Shown here: piece after piece, positions 1-10,109 of the stretch
How positions within the stretch are numbered: the first letter of the stretch is position 1
Layout: the number at the start of each line of letters is the position of its first letter
Notes under the pieces: generated by a model
The model's database searches: none
What the model saw: the letters and a program-made list of their open reading frames with translations, nothing else
What the model was told of the DNA's origin: nothing
Program-made: the position numbers and the translations under genes
Source: Larimichthys crocea
Taxonomy: Eukaryota; Chordata; Actinopteri; Sciaenidae
Direction of reading: 5' to 3'
NCBI RefSeq assembly: GCF_000972845.2
Contig: NC_040025.1
Location: 16,990,126-17,054,125 of the forward strand
Length of the DNA: 64,000 nucleotides

Positions 1-1660
1 AACTTTGAGATGGAAATACTTCAGTTTTCGACCCAAGAAATGCTGCCACCACAGACTAAAATCGGTTTAACTGTGAACGATGAAGAAGATACAGTGTTAT
101 ATTGCTCAGGTTTTAGTCTGTCTTGAAGAGAGAAGTCACACAGACCAAAAGGGTACTTTGCAAACATCACAACTAACATATCTTAATTGACACAAGACAA
201 ATCTAAAACTAATAAACATACATAGGATAGTCTGTACTTACATGGTACTGTACTCGCACAAGTTCTGACAGGCTGTAGAGGATATGTCATCATTTTACCT
301 TTGTTTGGACAGTTACCATGAGACCTACGCATGTCACATCGACATGATCAGACTGTGAGTCACTGCTTTGAAATCATCTCCAACATAATAGATGATAAAA
401 AATGATAAAACAAATAGTTCTCTCTCTTCTATTTCCAGGGTGACTTCTAACTTTAATAACATTTAGTTTGTTTGTTTTCTGGACAAAATGATCCTGCAGG
501 ATCCAAGATCTTTGAACAATTTGTTTGTTTGTTTTTTACTTCATTTACTTTGACATAATGTTACTGTTTGTAGTTGTTTATCGAATACAACCAGGGATTT
601 GATGTGAATTCATTTCTCCGTCTCTATTGTGTGTGTTTATTCAGTTATCAGCAGTGTGTGCAATTTGTTGACCACATAACAAGTGGTTTGGGGTCACTGT
701 TTTCCATGTTCATTTTCCATGAAATGGCTCGACAATACTGGTATTTCTGGTGTACAGAAAAGCAACATTCTCTGTGTTTTGGACACATAATCAACGATGA
801 AGCCTGAGGCATGTTAGTTATACATGACACAGTCCATGAAGATGTGATTAATCGCTGTTCATCACTGTTTACCACAACAAATATCATCATATGTTTTATT
901 CAAACAACACAAACACTCACACTAAATTGAAATCAGCTGAAAACAGGACAAAAGTAGCATATACTGTATATTGTAAGTTGATAAGCGAGTTAAAAGGGGA
1001 CTTCAAATATCAAATAATCAATAAGAAATGAATCTTTTTATATCTATGCCAAATATCTTCTATATTACTTTGTCATCAATCTGCTGGTTTGGTCTCTCAA
1101 GCTGCCAACTAAAGCTAATTAGCTGGCAGTTAGTGGCAGTTTGATGTCACCTAGTTCATTATCTATATGACTAGCAGCATTAATGCTACAGTTAGCCCTA
1201 ATATTTACTACCTATATTTAGTTATATTTATAATGTCTTCCCTCTCACGAAGACGACAGCACCACACATGTAGCTTGGCAAACAGCTAACGTAGCTCAGC
1301 TAACATCATGAGGTTGCTATAGCTTGGATGTAGCACACAGTGTTACCTGTTAAAACAGATGTTGTGGTTTTCTCTTACAGGTAAAGTCAAGTGGAATCAT
1401 GAATGGCTTCAATTTTACACTTTCAGATGTGATATTATGTTTGACTTACAGGCTTCAGAGTTCAAGAGTCCTTCATGTGGATAAGAGGTTGCTGGCAAGC
1501 TGCCCTCACTCTGTACTTCATTGGCTGTTTATTTAAATCTACCTGTCCTGACCTTTGAATGGACACGTGTCTATACTGAGTTTCCTACATCAACACATAC
1601 ATTATAGTTCATACTAAATAAGATCAATTAAGTATTAAAAACTAGTTAGAAAATATGTCC
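1..1660. other. Intergenic, no gene recognised
   Basis: No open frame here resembles a protein I know, and no convincing exon was found. Around 1090-1340 there are clustered short motifs (repeated AGCTAA/TTAGC words) of the kind seen in degraded fish repeats, but I cannot name a family. Confidence 0.5.
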
Positions 1661-1664
1661 GTCA

Positions 1665-1710
<46 letters not shown>

Positions 1711-1716
1711 GTCTGT
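1665..1716. repeat. (ATCT)n microsatellite, LINE tail
   Basis: About twelve tandem ATCT units followed by GTCTGTC. It directly abuts the 3' end of the minus-strand LINE fragment, so on that strand it reads as an (AGAT)n tail. A short tandem-repeat tail is typical of several fish non-LTR families. Confidence 0.9.
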
Positions 1717-2300
1717 CATACACTTTATTCACACTCCTGATCCCACACCGGGAGATTCACTTGTCACAGCAGCTCATAAACACAAGGTGGAAAATAACTT
1801 AGTCATAAATAAGAAATATATCAAATAAATGAAGTCTGACAGCTGTTTGAATGTGGACTTGTGGTAGATCTCCTTCTTACATGGTGGGAGTATCAGTCTG
1901 TCGCTGAAGGAGCTGTTTAAGGCCCCCACAGTCTCATGCAGGAGGTGAGAGGAGTTGTTCATGATGGATGTCAGCTTTGCTAACATCCTCCTCTCCCCCA
2001 CTTCCTCTATGGAGTCTAGATGGCAGTCCAGGACAGAGCTGGACCTCTTGACCAGTTTGTTGAGTCTTTTTCTGTCTGACAATTGCGTGCATATTTTAAA
2101 TGCTACCAGAGTGTCATAGAAAGTTTTTTTTTCTTCTGCACACTCCAAAAGACGTCACTCTTCTCAGCAACTACAGACGACTTTTACCTTTTTTGTACAG
2201 GAGCATCTGAGTTACCCAGGTATTTGTATGCTCCCACCATCTCCATATCCAATCCCTGGCTGGTGCTTTTATTAAAAGTTCTTGCTACAGTTTGCTTCAA
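1717..2300 (-). mobile_element. LINE (non-LTR retrotransposon) 3' end, degenerate
   Basis: On the minus strand the DNA encodes the C-terminal part of a LINE reverse-transcriptase ORF. A readable block (NRLNKLV-like start, then GERRMLAKLTSIM and SDRLILPP) lies at about 1840-2060. An upstream block with a YKYLG motif at about 2210-2290 is out of frame and interrupted by stops. The 5' part is missing, as in typical 5'-truncated copies. A second copy of the same 3' end lies at 56260-56690 on the plus strand. The block has no relation to neighbouring host genes. The exact family was not determined. Confidence 0.7.
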
Positions 2301-2510
2301 AGAGAGAACAAAATATGACCACTGTATGCTCAAATATCATCTAAACACTAACATGAAGTCCTGGAGGAATGCCATGCTGCAACCAAACACACTCAATGAC
2401 TTTGATTTCAAACATTATTGAAGTGAACAATGCAGTTCAGGAGTCGTTTTTTTGATGTCAGACACCAGAACAACACACCTGCTACTGTCTGAGTAAGCGA
2501 GCGTGGGCTC

Positions 2511-2523
2511 TGACCTTTGACCT
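2511..2523 (+). promoter_or_regulatory. DR1 nuclear-receptor site (HNF4/PPAR/COUP type)
   Basis: TGACCTTTGACCT is a perfect direct repeat of the receptor half-site with one base between. It lies about 130 bases before the TATA box of the glucagon-like gene. DR1 elements are classical sites for HNF4 and RXR heterodimers in gut, liver and pancreas. Occupancy is inferred only. Confidence 0.6.
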
Positions 2524-2595
2524 GTTTGGAGAGCATACGCCATTCCAGTTCAGATAAGTTATGATCCGGACCACCATAATGAGGATGAGTGTCAT

Positions 2596-2640
2596 CAGCT
2601 GGGTGGAGGTGACCTATATGTCACACTGGAACACCTGCTG
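2596..2640 (+). promoter_or_regulatory. E-box pair upstream of TATA box
   Basis: CAGCTG (near 2598) and CACCTG (near 2632) are E-boxes within 55 bases of the TATA box. E-boxes bound by NeuroD-type factors are common in islet and enteroendocrine hormone promoters. The motif is short, so this is only suggestive. Confidence 0.3.
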
Positions 2641-2644
2641 TCTT

Positions 2645-2652
2645 TATAAAAG
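2645..2652 (+). promoter_or_regulatory. TATA box of glucagon-like gene
   Basis: TATAAAAG is a strong TATA box. It predicts a start site at about 2672-2682, where a pyrimidine-flanked CAGTT lies. The predicted transcript begins with a non-coding exon ending in a good splice donor at 2815/2816, the expected layout for this gene family. Confidence 0.65.
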
Positions 2653-2674
2653 TGACAGAGATGATCGTCAGTTG

Positions 2675-2815
2675 TTGCAGTTTACTCCACTCCGTCTTCA
2701 AGGTGTTGTTTCAAGGTGTAGAGGGGCTTCTCCGCAGCTTCATCAACATTACACTGCATGTGCTCTAGACAAGCAAGAACAGCAGATCACTGGACACGTG
2801 TCGGAGTTCCCCAAG
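2675..2815 (+). other. 5' UTR exon of glucagon-like gene (predicted)
   Basis: The start is inferred from the TATA box at 2645. The 3' border is the donor CCCCAAG/GTGAGA. The coding exon that follows could begin after GCAG at 2872 or after GACTAG at 2897; both give short introns and both leave the same ATG. No long upstream open frame is present. Confidence 0.5.
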
Positions 2816-2908
2816 GTGAGATGCATTCAGTTTGACATTAAGAAATGCAGCATTTTATTATGTATGTCGCAGATTTAACAGTGTGTTGGTTGACTAGGTG
2901 ACTTGAGA

Positions 2909-2994
2909 ATGGGCCCACACATCTGGTGTTTGTTAGTCCTGTTTCTCTGTTCGTGCAGTAAAGAGATGGTTGTGGATAAAACAAGACTGCCGAG
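2909..2994 (+). CDS. Glucagon-like gene, coding exon 1 (signal peptide)
   Basis: Carries the ATG and encodes the signal peptide plus the start of the propeptide (28 codons and two bases). An in-frame TGA lies just upstream of the ATG, which fixes the start. The donor is CCGAG/GTACGT. Confidence 0.8.
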
Positions 2995-4109
2995 GTACGT
3001 ATTAGTTCCCTTCACTGCATAATTTGGATACTGGCATGTTCTGATGTTTAGATGCACTCTTAATGTTGTATGATATGATCTGAGACAGAATATTAGACAT
3101 AAAATGTCAGCTTTATATATCAGTCTCTATAAATATAGTGACATTAAATATTCTGCTGTCAGATGTTTGACTGTCTGTGATGACATGAAGTATACTACAT
3201 GATATTGAACACGAATAATTGACTGTAAATTAAACAACTTTCACTCATCCACACTGCTTTTCTTAGTGGGCATTTGTCATATCAGATGGAAAAAGGACAA
3301 AACCTCATCCAAAACCTCAAAAGGCACGCAGACGGAACATTCGCCAGTGATTTCACCCACTATCTTGACAAGATTAAGGCTAAAGATTTTGTGGAGTGGC
3401 TGGCCAGCACCAAACGAGAAGGGTGAGCTCCAAAGCTGCATTGGCGATGGTGTGAAAGGACTGTGAGAGGGCGACACAGAATTTACAGTATGTGTTTGAC
3501 TGCTGATTGAATAAAAACAGTTACAGTCATTAATCAAATATTTCCATGTCTAGCAGTAGTGTAAAGCAACTGAACATCTTTATGTAATCCTGAATCCAAC
3601 AGTTCACATGTTGTGTTTGTATTTTAGATTTTGTGTTTTTGTTTTTTTTTTAGCCATAGGTATCTCAACTGTTTTGTTATTAAGTATTCAATAATGCATG
3701 ACCAGAACAAATAGCCAAACACAGGTGATGGGGAAAAAAGAAAACATTTGTTTAGGAGTTGAGTTTTTAATAATCCTCATTGATTTGTGATGGTTTTTTT
3801 ACAGGCTGTTAACAGAATTTTGACCTGATATCTGTCTCTTCCCTGTATATTGTCTTTAGAGAAATTACACAAATAGGAATAGGATATTCATAGCAATATC
3901 ATAAAAAATCTGATCAAATTTTTTCATGAGAATTCCCTCCACATTTGTGAACTTGTGGATATGTGATTATTTTTCACATATTTTGCCAGTCTTCATCTGG
4001 AATGCTGTATTCTGATTCCCAGGTGTATCTCGGCTTACTATATGTTACATTATGTTATCTCACTTGCAGATGTCAGGAAGACCTTCTCCAGATTGCAGCA
4101 GAAGTTTAA
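2909..4109 (+). CDS. Glucagon-family prohormone, glucagon-related peptide (GCRP/GCGL) type
   Basis: Three coding exons (2909-2994, 3267-3422, 4070-4109) join in frame into a 93-residue precursor. Residues 1-17 form a hydrophobic signal peptide (MGPHIWCLLVLFLC...). Residues 18-48 are a spacer ending in Lys-Arg. Residues 49-77 are a hormone starting HADGTF, with SD at 8-9, YLDK at 13-16 and DFVEWL at 21-26, ending AST. Lys-Arg follows at once, so prohormone convertases could release exactly 29 residues, the length of glucagon. By eye, 16 of 29 positions match human glucagon. Unlike proglucagon there is only one hormone cassette, and no amidation Gly precedes the Lys-Arg. Ala at position 2 predicts DPP4 sensitivity. 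The alternative is fish GIP, but the N-terminal His and glucagon-like C-terminus argue against it. The gene is tail-to-tail with scn8a. Confidence 0.85.
3267..3422 (+). CDS. Glucagon-like gene, hormone exon
   Basis: Acceptor TTTTCTTAG/T; donor GAAGG/GTGAGC. It encodes the spacer (GHLSYQMEKG...), the Lys-Arg cleavage site, the whole 29-residue hormone and the second Lys-Arg. One exon per hormone cassette is the rule in the glucagon family. Confidence 0.88.
4070..4109 (+). CDS. Glucagon-like gene, last coding exon
   Basis: Acceptor CACTTGCAG/A. It completes the Gly codon and adds CQEDLLQIAAEV before TAA. The short C-terminal propeptide has a single Cys and no further dibasic site. Confidence 0.75.
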
Positions 4110-4555
4110 GGCAGCCCAGATTACATGTACACTGTACACTTGATACTGCTTTATGTCATCCAGCAGCGTAACAGAAGAAAAACCATCTGTAACAAAAATA
4201 TATATTTTATTTATTCTGAGGTTTTATCTGATAAAGGCACACTTTGCACTGCTGTTTCCACTTCTTACTTGTCATGTTGAAATTATTTCCTTCAACTCTA
4301 CTCTAGGCTTACTATTATTTTGTTGAGACAGCCACTCCTTATAGAGAGTGCAGGTTGATTTACTTTTTGATTTTCTCTGCAGTATGAATAAACTAAGATG
4401 CAAGATCAATCAATCGAATCAATTAATCAATGTAGGGCCTTTTTTTCCCCAAATGCATTGTGACCTGACCTGTATGCCTTTGACGGTGTGATGCACACAA
4501 ATGTATTTTCAAATTATTTAAGATTTTAGAATAAAATCTTACAAAGCGGCAATGT
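4110..4555 (+). other. 3' UTR and poly(A) signals of glucagon-like gene
   Basis: AATAAA occurs at 4387-4392 and again at 4530-4535. The second is followed by a GT-rich stretch (TGTTTTTGTATT near 4552) and looks the better cleavage site. Confidence 0.55.
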
Positions 4556-4839
4556 TTTTGTATTCATGTTGGAAACTGATGAGGGTGGTACTGTTGATGG
4601 AAAACATTTAGTGGTCTGTATAATGACCAGAGGTGGGTGCTGTTGTTCAGCAAATCAGAAACAGCAGAGGGCGATTTGGAAAATCTTTTTTTGTGTGGGT
4701 GTGAAGGCATCTGTTTTGTTTCCCTTTGTGGTGCAGACTGTATATAGCATGCACTTTGTTTACACACATTTACATTGTTGCACAATAAGGTTATGCAATG
4801 AGGCAGGCAGAGATACAATAAGTAAAGGAGTTCACATTT

Positions 4840-4840
<1 letters not shown>

Positions 4841-4902
<62 letters not shown>
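4841..4902. repeat. (GA)n microsatellite
   Basis: About 60 bases of almost pure GA dinucleotide, with one CA interruption near the left end. Confidence 0.95.
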
Positions 4903-4904
<2 letters not shown>

Positions 4905-6086
4905 GGGCTGGTGGATTTTAGGTAGGTGGAGAGAAAATGTAGGCTATAACTGGTGATGGTGGTGGTGGAGGGTTTTTTTTTATATATTGAGGTGTTAGGA
5001 ATTGATTGGGGGAAGGAGGGTCTGTGTCTGCCTCGTTCCTCATTGAGAAATGTGAGTTGTATGAGGGTGCAGCTGTGGTGGGGGCTCTTGGCCTCTGGCC
5101 ATAGCCATGATGGAGAGCTCCCTCTTTGGGCTTGGTCCTCCCTTCCTCTGTCTGACTCTCTGGGGAAAAAGGGAGACCACGGTAGGGTGGGAGGAGGAAG
5201 GGAGGGAACACCAGCAGAACTCTGTGATCTCAGTCAAGGGTTGAAATGGGATCAGATAGTTAGGAAAACCCCCTTTTACTGCTCACACTTACTGCCTGTC
5301 TGACAGTTAGCAGCAGGACTGCAGCAAAATAAGACAGAGGAAGGGAAGGAGGATACAAACAGTATAATCCAAGCATTGTATTGCAATGGATGGAGAGTCC
5401 TTGGGAATGATGCACAGCTCTAATTAGTAATTAAAGGACAACATTCAGTGTCACTGCATGCATGAAAAAGCCTCTCCTTAAAAAAGCTGAACATGGCAAA
5501 GAAAATACTGACACGTTTAATCGTTATATTTAGCCATGTCCAGGTCCACCCACAGAGAAACCATGCTATGTGGCGACATACTTCAGAGGAAGGGAGGTGG
5601 AATGAGAGGGAAACGAGCAGAAGAGAAGGAGGAGGTGGTGGTGGTGGAGGAATAGAGGGGGGGTGTAGGTGTGGCTGTCTATGAATTAGGTCGAACTCCT
5701 CCGCGCACTAAACACATTTTTATGGCTCAGTTAAGCCCCCAACGACAACCAGCGCTATCCTCTTCCCATCCAACCCCACCCAAGGAGGCTCAAACCGGGG
5801 GGAAGAATTTTCGTCCTCGCGGTACCGCCACCCCCTCCAGCACCAAGGACAGCTCCGCTGCAGAGCGCGCAGCATCACCGGCTGCCGTCGGCACTTTCAC
5901 CGCTCTCAGATGTCATTAACGAGCCTATTTTTGGGGATGAAATTTCCTTCTCTTTTTTTTTTTGTTTTGATTCTTTCCTTTTATTTCTTTATTTTTCTTC
6001 TCTGAGCGTGGGTACCGGTCTCCTAGGCAGCCGTGCCTGAGCAGCAGGCAAGCTGATGGAGGCACTGGGCCAAACTGGGAGTGTGC

Positions 6087-6098
6087 TGCTGACTCAGC
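6087..6098. promoter_or_regulatory. MARE/AP-1-like palindrome
   Basis: TGCTGACTCAGC is 12 bases of the 13-base palindromic Maf recognition element. It lies in the spacer beside the GC-rich patch. Its function and target are unknown. Confidence 0.3.
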
Positions 6099-6217
6099 CT
6101 CGGCTGCTGCATTAATTTATCTGCACTGCAGTGCTCCACCACCTCCCTTCCCCTTCTATTTTCCTTACCTCCCCTCCTCCTCCTCCTACTCCTCATCCCT
6201 CCTGGTCCCCCTCACCC

Positions 6218-6220
6218 CTC

Positions 6221-6258
<38 letters not shown>

Positions 6259-6263
6259 GTCTC

Positions 6264-6306
<43 letters not shown>
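6218..6306. repeat. (CT)n microsatellite
   Basis: About 90 bases of CT dinucleotide with rare GT and CA interruptions. It is complementary to the GA tract at 4841-4902. Confidence 0.95.
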
Positions 6307-6309
<3 letters not shown>

Positions 6310-7208
6310 CCTCAATGCGCTCTCACACATCCATCCCGAAGCAAGGCACTGAAATGAACTGGAGAAAGAGAGGGGTAGGTAGAGAGGGAGGAGTGGGTCA
6401 GTGAAGAGCAGATTCCCAGTGCCTACATCAGTAGATGATAGATAGCAGGGAGACACAGATTTGAAAATATCATACAAGATTTCAGGGAGATGAAGGAAGG
6501 GCAGGGAGTCAGAAAGAGTCCATGTGACTTGAGGGAGGGGAGAGAACTGAATTTTTGGAAAGAGGAGAAATGAGGGGATGGTGCTCCATGGAGAATTTGC
6601 CATCCATTCAGTGCCTACACTGTCTGAGGACAACTCCATGCATCATTTACATACAATTCCACCCACTCTCCAAAAAGGCTTTCTTACCTCCTCCTCCTCA
6701 TCCCCCAACGAGAGGAGCACAAACAAATCAATATTCTCCAACATATGGCTACTTCAGCCTTTCTCCTGAGGTTGTGGAGGTTATGGGGCTGATGACTGTG
6801 TCATACCTTTAGGTTATTTACTTTATGGTAGACCACAAACAAGAGGATCACAGTACAGATGGACTGCATAATAATGGTGCTATAGTCCATCGTCTGCCTG
6901 TGAGGGGGGATGTTAACATGGGGCTCTTAACAAATTCAATAAGTCCATTACATTTGAAAGGCCTCCTTTCACGACCCTGTTACCACAGCTCCATTTCACA
7001 GGATGCTTTGTAGTCCACTTGCATACACATAGAGCACACATAAAAGTAAAATAATCTGCAGAAAATGGTGAATAAGTGGACACAATGAAGCTGAAATAAG
7101 AAGGAGGCTCTGCGATGTCAGTCCACACGAGTTATCTTTCAAACAAATATCTTTAGTTAGTTTTTATAAAAAAAAACAACAACACACACCTTGTAACTGG
7201 AAGGCTGC

Positions 7209-7214
7209 TTTATT
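7209..7214 (-). terminator. scn8a: Poly(A) signal of scn8a (predicted distal site)
   Basis: Minus-strand AATAAA, followed about 30 bases later by a GT-rich downstream element at 7155-7175 (GGTGTGTGTTGTTG then a T run). This is a textbook cleavage-site arrangement. Confidence 0.6.
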
Positions 7215-9728
7215 GGTAATAAAAAGGTTCGTGCTCAAATGAAGACAATCTTTCATATATTCTTACCAAGAGTCCAAGTGGTTGTGCAACACACCATCAT
7301 ATTGTACTGTATATCCTCTTTTATCACGGTGTCAAATGATAACAACAGTTTGAAAAGCACTTTTTTTTTCAGCAAAAAAGAAAAAAACGCCCATAATAAA
7401 CCATGCTAAAAAAAGAATGACTCCTATAATCAAATATTGATACAAAAATAAATTTCAGATGGAAACAGAAATATTGAAGAAATAAAACAGAAATATAGAA
7501 GGCAAGCTGCTTTTTCACAAGCCAAGTGGGTGACACACATAGCACTAAGAACAGGACATTTTTGAGTTAGCTGTTTTTCTGTTAACATCACACACTGTTG
7601 AATATTAAGATGAAGTGGGGTGTCTGGATGATCCTCTGGCAGTATTTCTGACTCAACATCCCTGATTAATGTTGTGCTCACCCCTTAATCCCCACCCTCC
7701 ACAGTTTGGAAACATATTTTCTGTTTTGATTTGTTTTGTTTTTTTTCAGTGTGGCATCGACATCCAAATTCGCAGAAAAAGCAGAAAAAAGGCACATGCC
7801 ATTGAGTGGAACATGAGAATCAAACCATTTCAACAAAAGAAATGTGAGGGTGAGAAGCAAGTACATGATTGTATGCATGTTGAGCTGTAATGGCACTGAT
7901 GTGTGGGTATGGTAACAAAAAGAAAGACCCCGGGCTGGGTATCGTCTCAGGGTATAAGAGGCAGTCAGTCACACCAGCTGATGTCCTCAGGGAAGTGATC
8001 ACTGGTAAAGTTGGTGGGCAGTGAGGAGAGTCACCTGTGTGTTTTTGTGTATCCGTGACTGTGGGTGTGTCCTGTATACTCAGTGAAGGTGAGAGATATG
8101 ACAGTAAGTGAAAAATGTGCTGGTAACATTATCCTTTCATCATGATCAGGCTACAATCCATGGCAAGCAGCTCCAGTAACATCGCACATGAGCTATTCCC
8201 CAACATAGAAGGGTGCTGGAAACAACCAGTTTTTAGACATCCACTGAACGTGTTGCACATAAATCAAATGTGACAAACAGTGTTCTTCTGTTTTATGTAT
8301 ATACATATAGACATATATGTATACATGTATTTATCTTTTGTATTATATAATATCTATATTTCATTCAATTTCCGTCAACAAAGTGAAAAGTGTCTCAAAA
8401 AATCCAAAAGGTAACAAATGTGACAAAGGGCATAGCTGGAAGCCATTCTATATTATTGTTATTATTCATTTTTTGATTATTAGTAGTAACATTTTTAAAA
8501 TTTCATATTTACAAAAAACACAACAAAGCATGCCGATAAAATAAAATAATATAATACAATATTTATAGTTTCTCTCAAAAAGTTCGTTCTTTTTCAGCGA
8601 TTGTGCCATTTACATCATAGCCTGCACTGTACATATATATGTTTTTGTGTTTTCTTTTTATCTTTTTTTTTTGTTTTTTTTTGCTTGTTTTTTTGTTTGT
8701 TTTTTTTTCTCCTTTTTTTCAAGTGTGAATGTATCATTCTAAAACATTACATCCAAGATGAACATGGGTAAATTGGATGACATTACTCACTCCTCCTCCT
8801 CCTCCTGTGGTTCTCATTGGGAATGTATTTGGTTTCAGTGTGCAGCAGCCAAACTGATTCGGAGACCTCATATTGTAAACAGACCTCAGTTATTGTTACA
8901 GACAGGGGGTTCTGGTACAGGCAGTGTTAAACACACCAAATGGCATTAGTGGTGCGACGATAGATGCCAGATTTATGTCCAGTCATCTGTTTATAAATAG
9001 GACCATCACTCCTGTGTAGAAAAAAAATTGGCAGGAACACCTAAGTAGGCAGTTGTGTCTTGTCTACCACTTGACAAAGCCTCAGGTTTTTTTTTTTTAT
9101 ATGAAAAACACCCACAAAGCTTATTATACAACATAGCTGCGTCAATGTGAGGCCTGCTGATGTTTTATCTCGTCAAGTGTTTGCGTTTTTTACCTCCATC
9201 TCTGGCTAATTATTTTTGAAGCGAGTGACAGTATTTCAACGCCTGCAAGTACTGTATGTGAAAAGATGGTGCGAGCCTGGGTCCAAAACCACACAGTGTT
9301 TTAAGAGGTCCCACAAAAGCACAATGATACACTGACAAACATGGGACTTTCAGCACTCTGACTCAGACCAAAGCACTACTCTCTTTCTGTTCTTCTATTT
9401 CTCTCTTGTTCTCATGGCAGTCAGTCTAAAACCCTGAAGGGAGGGAGGAGCTCTACCTTTTTATTGGTCCACGTTATTCCCGAGATATTTTATCACCCAT
9501 CCACCTCCCTGAAACACCAGACAAAATCCATTTGATTCTACAGTCCAAAACCAAAAGCTCTTCATGGCCATCCACCTTTCATACATGCTAGGCACGACAA
9601 GGCATGTCCTTGTGATAATTCTCTGCTAACTCTGCTGGTTCAGATGGTCAGTGTCACGCTCACTGATCAAAGCCTTTTCTGAGAATGATTGCATCACAAG
9701 GACACCAGAGAAGGACTTCAAGGCTTCC

Positions 9729-10109
9729 TTTTTTTTTTCTAAAGCTGGCAACTTAAATTGTCCAAAAAGCACTAACTAAGACATCACTCACGGGGACAAT
9801 TCTGAAGTGGGTCTAACAGAGTACAAAAGAGGAATTTGAAATGAATTAATCAGTAAGGGTACTGTTTAATATATCTACCTAAATGCATTTTTCAGTTCCA
9901 CTAGCCCAAAACAAAACAACAAAACAGAGTATCAAACCAAAATAAAACATATTTTGGTCCCTTCTCCAGGAATTACAGCAGTAGAATGGAGACCTATTGA
10001 CATTTGAGCACACCAGACCCTTACTGATGCCAGATATGGATTCCTTGGCAGGAAACATCACCTGCTTTTGTTGCTGTAACAGGGACCACAGGTAAGTAAG
10101 GAAAGTGAC
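9729..10109. repeat. Interspersed repeat, copy 1 (in scn8a 3' UTR)
   Basis: Closely matches 51269-51599 in the same orientation, including shared blocks such as CCACTAGCCCAAAACAAAAC and GTTGCTGTAACAGGGACCAC. Copy 1 has several short insertions relative to copy 2. No coding capacity or clear terminal repeat was seen; the family is unknown. Confidence 0.8.

Larger units (their letters stand above)
4556..7180. other. Intergenic spacer between glucagon-like gene and scn8a 3' end
   Basis: No protein gene was recognised. The stretch holds a GA tract, a G-rich low-complexity stretch (4950-5250), a CpG-containing GC-rich patch at about 5690-5900, and a CT tract. The longer open frames here are low-complexity (SLSLS or RERER) and are not believable proteins. 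Confidence 0.55.

Noticed and set aside
2561..2878. 105-codon plus-strand frame ahead of the hormone ATG
   Set aside because: It spans the TATA box, 5' UTR exon and first intron of the glucagon-like gene; better explained as promoter and leader.
3277..3537. Minus-strand frame over the hormone exon
   Set aside because: Antisense shadow; the plus strand gives a clear hormone with splice sites.
6193..6639. 148-codon minus-strand open frame with Arg-Glu repeats
   Set aside because: Produced by the CT/GA dinucleotide tract; low complexity.
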